Shown in pieces: positions 56,938 through 64,000 of a DNA stretch of 64,000 nt. The DNA is taken from contig OZ020269.1 of assembly GCA_963971225.1 (NCBI GenBank), positions 104,483,986 through 104,547,985 on the forward strand, in the 5' to 3' direction. Below the pieces are notes generated by a model that saw nothing but the letters and a program-made list of their open reading frames with translations, did not search any database and had not been told where the DNA came from. Each line of letters opens with the position of its first letter. The stretch's first letter is position 1. This DNA comes from Melieria omissa. Taxonomy: Eukaryota > Arthropoda > Insecta > Diptera > Ulidiidae. The position numbers were made by a program, and so were the translations under genes.

Positions 56938-56993
56938 GCGTCGAGTGACAGACTTGCGGCCTAATCCACTAACCAGCTGAGCCAAGCTGTCAC
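56938..56993 (-). repeat. tRNA-derived SINE head 2
   Basis: On the minus strand GTGACAGCTTGGCTCAGCTG contains an A box (TGGCTCAGCTGG), and TTAGTGGATTAGGCCGCAAG is similar to the matching part of head 1. The B box is poor. Probably a diverged copy of the same SINE family. Confidence 0.5.
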
Positions 56994-57139
56994 TACAAAC
57001 CTTCTTTTACTATCAGTTATGAGAACTGTTGTCTATTTCTGTCTTTAAAAACTGCCTTCTTGTACAAAAGTTCGTTTTCGCTCTTATATAAATTGTATTA
57101 TTTCAACTAGAAAAAAATCGATATCAATCTCTGGGCCGA

Positions 57140-58075
57140 AATTTAAGAAATGCGAATAGCGAAACACCGAAACACAAATGGTTGAGTAACCACATCGATG
57201 CGTTGCTCTCGCACACACACACACACATACACATACGCAGTCGCCCCCACACTCTTATGTGTGTGTTTCTGTGATCTATGTATATAAAGTAATACAATGA
57301 GCACAAGAAAGTAAACAAAGTGGTCACAATTAATCATGGCCGTCAAGTAAGTAACGCACCGCGTGAACTGCCACCACCACTGCGCGCCGCTTCCGGACAG
57401 CAGTAGCGGCAACGGCAGCGTCAGCGAGCGGCGTCGAGTTTATTAAGCATGAAGGATGCACAAAAGAGCGACCCGCTCGCACGCCCTTCCACCTTCCTTG
57501 CATACTTACACATAGTGAGAGTACAAAGGAGCAGCAGCGCTGGGGGCGGCGGCGGCACACACCGAAATAAGACGTTCGACCGGGAACGGAAATTCCCCAG
57601 CGCGGTCGGTCCAGTGCCACGGCCACTTGATAGACTCTGCCAGTGACTGAGGCGAGGTGGCGACACACACATACATTCGCCGCTTGCTACCTCCCACCAG
57701 CGCGACACACGCAGCGACGTCATATAAATTAGCAACGGAATGCAGCGGCACGAGCCAAACACTACGATTGTATGTGTGTGCGAGTGTGTGTGTGTGTTTG
57801 CGGTTGCTCCACATTGATGCTGCCCCCCATGCTCAGCCATAACACATAGGTGGGGCGACAAAAGCGTCAACATCATTAATCACCAAAAGTCTGGGGTTAT
57901 TTTTATAGCAATTTTTTTCATTTTCATTTTCCGCATTGCCGTTGATTTGGGACTTTTTCGGCTCTGCCGGTATTTGTTTTTTCTTGTTTTTCTTCCTTGT
58001 TTTCTTTTTTTTGTGAGGGTAAATCGAGAGCAACGTAGCGCAGCCAGACCGAACGTAGCCGCCACAAAAGCCAAG
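57140..58075 (+). other. GC-rich island with a candidate 5'-untranslated exon
   Basis: Repeat-poor DNA, GC-richer than its surroundings. At 58066-58081 the sequence AAAGCCAAG|GTAAGTCC is a near-perfect splice donor on the plus strand (exon end at 58075). The preceding bases (AACGTAGCGCAGCCAGACCG) look like a fly leader. No open frame of note leads into it, so a non-coding first exon is the best guess. Confidence 0.4.
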
Positions 58076-58256
58076 GTAAGTCCTAAAGGATGGCATAATT
58101 TCAAAATGTGTTTTGATTTTCATGGACTTTTAATTTTGCCACTTGGGGCGCAATTTGTTATTTTCGGTTATGCGTTCGTCGTGTGCCGGCCGTGGCGCAC
58201 GAGACGTTGCGCCAACGTTGGCAGCACATTTGCAATTCATTTGTATGCCGGTTGTG

Positions 58257-58290
<34 letters not shown>

Positions 58291-60717
58291 ATTGAAGTTT
58301 TATGTGTGGGTGTGCGAATTATTTGGCGCTTTTAAAAGGTTTCACTTTGGCTTTGCGTGCTATAACCTCGACTATGTCGAATAGTCTGAATGCGATTTTC
58401 TTTGCTTTGGACTCCAAGTGTTGATAACAAGTTTATATTGCACGTTTGTTGCACGTTGCATGTGTCATGCATGTTGCATTTGAGAAAATACATGTTTGGT
58501 GCGCTCGTAGTTGCGTTCTAAGCACTTCAGTTGTCAACTGTCAGCCGTTTGACTGTCAGCGACGTTAATTTATGCCATTAGTAAGCGATTTCACCAACCA
58601 GTGCCGAGTGCATTGGATGAGCTGACGTGGTTGGTGGAGAATTGTTTGTGTATTTTTCATCGGCAGCGCCACCTGTGTTCATCAGTTCATCAGTTCGCTA
58701 GTTCGCCTGATGACTTGTACAGTCCCTGTTTATCGAGGCAGTTCGAAAAGCTAAAGGTGGACAAACAAAATATAAGGAATTACAAACTATAATTTACATA
58801 TCTTGGTACAAATCTTTCTAACGATACCTCATAAATTATTTTTACTTGAATAGTTTTTGTTTTATCGATGATGGACGTAGAAATGTTGAAAATTTTTCAT
58901 CGGTCATAATTCGATGAACAGAGCTAACGAACTGAAGCTTGAAATGAGCAACTCGAAGACAGAAATTTCAGATTCAGAGCTTACGTTAGGATTTAGAGAG
59001 AGAAAAATAGAGTTGTTATTGTGATGGAGTCTTTTGGAGAGCTTTAACTACTATTTGTGAATATTTAAAGGTTAGATTGTCTGATTTAAACATAGAAATC
59101 CATAGAGGTACACATTATCAGACCAATTAAAAAACTTTGCCACTGCACAGTGATTCGTCTCCATACAACCGCCGTACAAAATTAGAAGAAGTGGTTGATT
59201 CTTCATAAAATTTGGTATACTAGTTAATCATTGTCTGCTGAATTTAAATCCCCATTTTCTTCTTAAACTTTTGTAGTTTGGACTTGGAGACTTAAATTAG
59301 CAATTATCGTCATTTTTGGAAAGCTATAGCAACAAGTTTATTGGCTAGATTTTTCAGATTTTACAGTTAATCGATAACGTCGACATTGATATTTGCAAAG
59401 AGTAGCATAAATTGTCTTAGGACCCTTTAATTTTGCAATTAAAATGATAATAAAAGATGTATGTTTTGCATTTGTGCAATTGTTTCAATGTTTCATGCTG
59501 ATTGCATACTTTTAGGGATAAATAAAATAAATTTTGTCGAAAACCACTTTTCATGTTGAATTAGTTTCTGAGATCGGAAGATATCGTAGGATGTAATTAC
59601 ATTATTCGACAAAGAAAAAATTATTCTTAAAATAAAAAAAAAACCAGGCCATACTTTCACATACTTTTTATACATTTTCCTATAAGTTTTGCCAATTTTA
59701 AGATTTTTAATGTAGAAAAATATTTTAAATTCCATGTAAAGTAGAAGCCTCATCTTTGCAAATTTTGAGAAAACATTAACAGCGAACATCCACATCATTT
59801 CTTATTTCTTAATCTATATTGAAAATATTAGCAACTTCTTGTTAATCATGTATTTTTATAATTTTTTTTACTCCATAGACTTAAAACAGAAAATATGTGT
59901 TTTCAAATTTTTTTGTGAAAAAAGTTTCAACTTTTAGCCGATTTTGCACACACAACAAATTAATTTTTTGCACAGTTTTTTTTGGGTTTTCTTAGTTGGA
60001 GTTTTACCTTTCAAATGACATCAAAATCGTTAAATTTGGAGATTACTTATTTTTTAAATTGTATCTATTGAACGAATCACTGTGCACTGTAGAAAACCTA
60101 TGTCGCCATATGCATTGCCCTTTCGAAAGCCTTCAGGGGAACCCAGGTATTGAGAACTACACACCAAATATGCTAACGAAGCTCATATTTCACTTGTAGC
60201 GTTAATCACTGGAACAATGGAAAAGCTTCATTAGTCTAAGTAGGGCCGAGAATGGCAGTTCTAAAGGAAATTCAATGCAACATCAATCAATCAAAAATTT
60301 AAATTCAACCAACTGCCGCTTTCAATATTCTCGTCGAATATTAATCGGAATAGAAAATAAACTTACACTTAATTAATAATTTTAATTAATTAATAATAAA
60401 CTTACACTTCCGAATGTCTAATTGGGAGTTTCTCTCTGTAGTCAATTTCACTCTCTGAGTTATTAAGCATTACTTTGATGCCTTTATTTTTCACAACACT
60501 GTAATTGTGTTTTATTGCAGCTGTTGTGTTAATGTTAACAGAAAAATTTGCATTTTGTAATTAAAATATTGCATACTTTTAGGGATGATTTAGTTGAGAC
60601 GGGCAAGTTCAAGCGTTAGTACAGTTCGGCCGGTGGAATATTTTGTGTTGGCGATAGGTGTTGCATTAGTTCTCGCTCTAAATTTCATTGTGTGTAATTG
60701 GGGCTGCCAGAAATATT
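58076..60717. other. Non-coding stretch with a (TTG)n tract
   Basis: A (GTT)n microsatellite lies at about 58255-58291. The rest has no supported gene and would be intron if the donor at 58075 is used. Confidence 0.35.
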
Positions 60718-60864
60718 AGCGGAGTTCACTTTTCATGGCATTTAAGGTGTAAAGTTGCTATCGTATCATTTTGAATTTTCGCAATGTTCCCGAAAGCAGT
60801 TGTACTGACAGATTACAACGATAGCAACTTTACACTGAAAATGCTATGAACAGCGAACTCCACT
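60718..60864. mobile_element. 147-bp palindromic MITE-like hairpin
   Basis: AGCGGAGTTCACTTTTCATG at the left pairs with CAGCGAACTCCACT at the right. The central parts GTGTAAAGTTGCTATCGT and ACGATAGCAACTTTACAC are a perfect 18-bp inverted pair. Arms of about 50 bp enclose a loop of about 45 bp. Confidence 0.75.
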
Positions 60865-61343
60865 ATTATAACTTCTGAGCAAAAAAGACTAGCAATTTTT
60901 CATTAAATCAAATCAATTAAATCAGACCAATTAAATCAAAAAAATTAAAAAAAAATTTTCTGTAACAAATTTTGTTTTTGTTTGTATGTTGGTACATCTG
61001 TAATCTTATACTCAAATATCATATCTGATAGCTTTTCAAACAAGTCAGTGTTTATTGCAGAAACTGCATCGAATTGATTTTGCTTAAGAAATGTTTTCTC
61101 TGAGCCAAATTGTTATGGGTCTATGTAATGTTATGTCATGGGTCTACGAATATGATAACAAAAGTAGTTAACAATTATCGTAATGGTGCTTCTCGGACGA
61201 GCTAAAACACAAAAACAAAAACACGACAGAGTTGAAATCAAAGCATTGTAAATCATTGTTCAAGATTGCCGTCATGAGGTCCACTCCGAAATTCTTCCAC
61301 CAGGCCAGACAATAAATCAGAAATATTAGGTGCGCGTCTTAAA

Positions 61344-61466
61344 GTGTTTGAGAGAAACTTTTCGTTGCAAGGGTTTCTTCACCACGACAACGAAACGTCC
61401 CACAAATCTCATCGGATACTCGAATCTTTAATCAAAAACAACGTTCATACCACAGTATTGCCAATT
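61344..61466 (+). pseudogene. Mariner transposase relic (second catalytic Asp region)
   Basis: A 41-codon open run reads VFERNFSLQGFLHHDNETSH, then KSHRILESLIKNNVHTTVLP. This matches the 'HDNAPxHxxxxxxEFLxxxxVxxLPHPPYSPDLAP' part of mariner transposases, with the second Asp kept. The sequence on both sides is decayed. Confidence 0.5.
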
Positions 61467-63332
61467 AAAAAAAAATTGTTTCCGACCGAACTTCAAAACA
61501 ATTTTTAAATTTCAATTTAATTTTTTTTTAATTTTTTGTACTTATAAAAAATGTTCTCATCACAAAACGGACCGAAAAATGTTACCCATGAAAACTGACT
61601 TTTTACAAATATCACAGAAAAGTTCGTGATAGAGATATCTCAAAATAATTGATAGATATGGTTGGGGTAAAGATGGAACTACCTTAGTTTAGTGAAGGTC
61701 ACCCTAAAATTCCGCCATCTAGCTAAAGTAACCATACTCTAAAAATTTTGAATTTTCCGGAGGTGGAAAATGTGGCGAAACGTAGTGCTCTTAGAACTTC
61801 ACAGATGTCTGCAACCTTAAGAATAAGTAAAAACAAATTCAATAAAAAAAGAGGTGAACTTTAACCACATCTACATTCAGCTGGCTAATCACTATTATCA
61901 GCTACAGCAAATATTAATCAACAACACCCATTCGAAAGCATTCGTTGTCTTGTATTCGTGCTTAGTATTTAAAAAAACACTGTTGTGCTGTAATGATTGG
62001 CATAGGTCTTGTTGTAGCTAACCCCAGAAAGATTACTTAATTAATCGATTTGATGAAATGCTTATTTGTATGTAGACACTACTTATGTATGGGTGTATTT
62101 GTATTTAATTTAATGGTTGTATTTAATTTAATTGCTGTATTTAGTTTATTGATTGTACGCCAGTCAGCAGCAGCAGCTGATAGCAGTTGCTCATGATTTA
62201 ACACCGAAGCTATCACTATGACCCATTTAAGATTACATGCTTTGTACCTTAGGTGTTAATTTGAAAAACGTTTGCAGTTTCATATTCAGCTATGCTAGCC
62301 TCCAGAAGAGAGAGAGACAGAGAGTTTCTACTCCAGAAAACTGACTGAAGAATTACGTATGACATGTCTCGACGTTTTAATCTGTAAGCTTCGTACTTAT
62401 AGAAGCTAACTTATTAGGTTGATAGGTTGAAGGTAATACAGGACTTTTTGTGTACTAAACTTCTGTCGTTCTAAAGAACTTCTCTCCCTAAAAAAGGGAT
62501 TCGATTAGAACCATGATTGGTGTTCTGATGAGTCCCTGTTTTCATGTTTTTCTGTTTTCAAGTTACTTCTTTTTGTCAAATGACTTACTTGTCTTTAGGC
62601 TTCTGTATGAAGGTACAAAGGTAGGTAAGTAGGCAGAAGAGGCAGCCCCCAGCTGTAAAAGACCTGAGACACACAAATTGAGACTAATTTAATTCGTAGT
62701 GATACCTAAGAACTCAGTTATAATTGAAAATCAAACCACTTTAGACTAATTAGAAGAAGTATTCAGCCATTTAGTTTGACATTGTAGATGTTGCAGAGGT
62801 TTTCTATCGAGAAGAAACCAATTGGTTTTTTTTTGCGTTTCCTGCAAAGAGCTGGAGAAGTGCAGAGAAAATGAATGAAAAGGTAGAAAACAGACTTCAC
62901 CTTCTGTATGATACATTCTTTGGCTTCAGCAATCACCTTCTGTATGAGACATTCTTAGGTTTCTATAGCAATAGCAGTAGACGAGTGTTTCACCAGTCCG
63001 AACTAGGTATCAAACTTAGGGGACTCTGGTATGAGAAGCCAGCGCGCAACCCGCTGGACTTCCGAGACCAACTATCTAAGTATTTGCTCTGCAATATCTA
63101 GAAGAGTCATCTGGGCAACTTCTTTCTTGACAAACTAAGTAATCGGACCAATATTATCTACTATTCACAGTCTACTAAGCCTTGTGAGGAGCTCAAACTG
63201 GTTCAAAGAGTTAGCGGTCTTAGGACTAAGATCGATTGTTTTTGGTATGACGAGGGGGCTTCATGGTCTAAGTAAGCTCTTGATCTATCTCTTTCTCTCT
63301 TTTTCTCTTTTGATTTTGGTCATATTAGCTCC
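61467..63332. other. Non-coding stretch
   Basis: No gene is supported. GGTAGGTAAGTAGGCAGA at about 62621 with AGAGGCAGCCCC resembles the start of the LINE-like insertion at 53481. A 76-codon frame at 62871-63101 has an internal repeat (HLLYDTFFGFSN/HLLYETFLGFYSN) but no known domain. Confidence 0.35.
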
Positions 63333-63909
63333 TTAACCCTTTTGACCCCAATGTTGCCTGAGAGCAACTTCAGCTATTTGTCATCTTATAGCAAAAGTTA
63401 TGATTGATTTATGGGTTTAATTTAAATAGGCACCAAAAAATTAATATTTTTAGAAGTCAATTCAAAGCAAATTACAAACACTTTACTCTTATGCCCAAAA
63501 TAATTTCCAATAATTTGCAGCGATATCAGGGAAAGTTTGTGTTCTAATTGAAGTCTACGAATTGAAGTTTGTGTTCTAATTGAAATCTACGAATTGGGCG
63601 CGTTTGATCAAAACCCTGTTTCTTTAAGAATGGTTAAATAAAATCAAAAAGATTAATTAATTTTGATAATTTTGTATTTTTCTATAAAAATTATATAATT
63701 TTTCTGTGAATAAAAAATATTGATACACAATTTATTTAACCCGTTTTAAGCGTAAATTGTTCAAAAGTAAACTAATTCTAGAACTCTAAAAAAGAGGCAT
63801 GGCGACTTCAAATGTCGTGTGCACACTTCTTAGGCAAATGTTTTATGATTTAAATACCAAAAAGTAATATGGAGAGACACAGAGTAAAACTCGGGGTCGA
63901 AAAGGTTAA
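63333..63909 (-). mobile_element. piggyBac-like MITE, family 1, copy 3 (inverted)
   Basis: Left end TTAACCCTTTTGACCCC, right end GGGGTCGAAAAGGTTAA, an almost perfect inverted pair at TTAA. The minus strand is collinear with copies 1 and 2. The GACTTCAATTAGAACACAAA segment is tandemly duplicated, as in copy 1. Confidence 0.85.
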
Positions 63910-64000
63910 GAGTTCATCTGGCTGGAAAATGTTTTGCTACTAGAACTGAAGTTGTAAAGTATGTAATGGCGACTGTGAGTTCGCTGAACTCTCTTAATTA

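Overview
The window looks like nuclear DNA of a cyclorrhaphan fly, most likely a tephritid-type fruit fly. It is AT-rich and full of simple repeats, with TTG/CAA and GTGTG/CACAC tracts, short introns of about 67 bp, many mariner relics including an intact irritans-subfamily copy, and LOA-like and R1-like LINE fragments. The species is an inference; nothing in the sequence names it. There is no bacterial, organellar or viral signature.

Conventional genes are few and all lie in the first 28.5 kb. (1) A three-exon secreted carboxylesterase of the Est-6/JHE-like type (6967-8726) has a complete catalytic triad. (2) Scattered over about 18 kb are six very small genes (41-129 aa) for histidine- and/or proline-rich proteins: A (10645-10821, -), B (12784-12909, -), C (15353-15616, -), D (16785-17174, -), E (26577-26732, -) and F (28348-28497, +). 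Most have their own TATA-like box, and all have a GATA-type motif a few hundred bases or less upstream (D's is a weaker match). A and B are duplicates that share an upstream block and a Cys-rich C-terminus ending in a CaaX-like CNIL; F ends in CVIN. C and D end in a bare cysteine. A and B are separated by a very long (TATC)n tract, which on the minus strand is a run of GATA sites. I read these genes as an undescribed family of metal-binding-type, possibly lipid-anchored peptides under GATA-factor (gut-like) control. The gene structures are seen in the sequence; the function is inference.

The rest is mostly mobile DNA. It includes three copies of a TTAA-flanked piggyBac-like MITE (9.3, 29.7, 63.3 kb) and two unrelated TTAA/CCCTTTC elements. 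Internally deleted DD41D rosa-like mariner derivatives lie at 22-26.5 kb. A nest of LINE sequence within a TIR element lies at 24.4-26.0 kb. An intact irritans-type mariner (34350-35642) sits inside one arm of a long-inverted-repeat (foldback-like) element (33160-35751). A second long-TIR element lies at 46.5-47.2 kb, and another repeat is split by a 1.57-kb insertion at 42-44 kb. There are also 5'-truncated LINE tails, two tRNA-derived SINE heads, a deleted mariner inside an R1-like fragment (54 kb), a Tc1-like relic (55.5-56.3 kb), and several minisatellites and pentanucleotide arrays.

From 30 to 64 kb I see no convincing host coding exon. GC-richer, repeat-poor islands at about 31, 36-37, 45-46, 47.2-47.8, 51.6-52.7 and 57.2-58.6 kb resemble 5'UTR or regulatory DNA, and two of them end in good splice donors (31490, 58075). 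This fits a long intron or gene-desert flank of a large developmental gene, but that cannot be shown from this window. All coordinates of hand-found repeats are approximate to a few bases.
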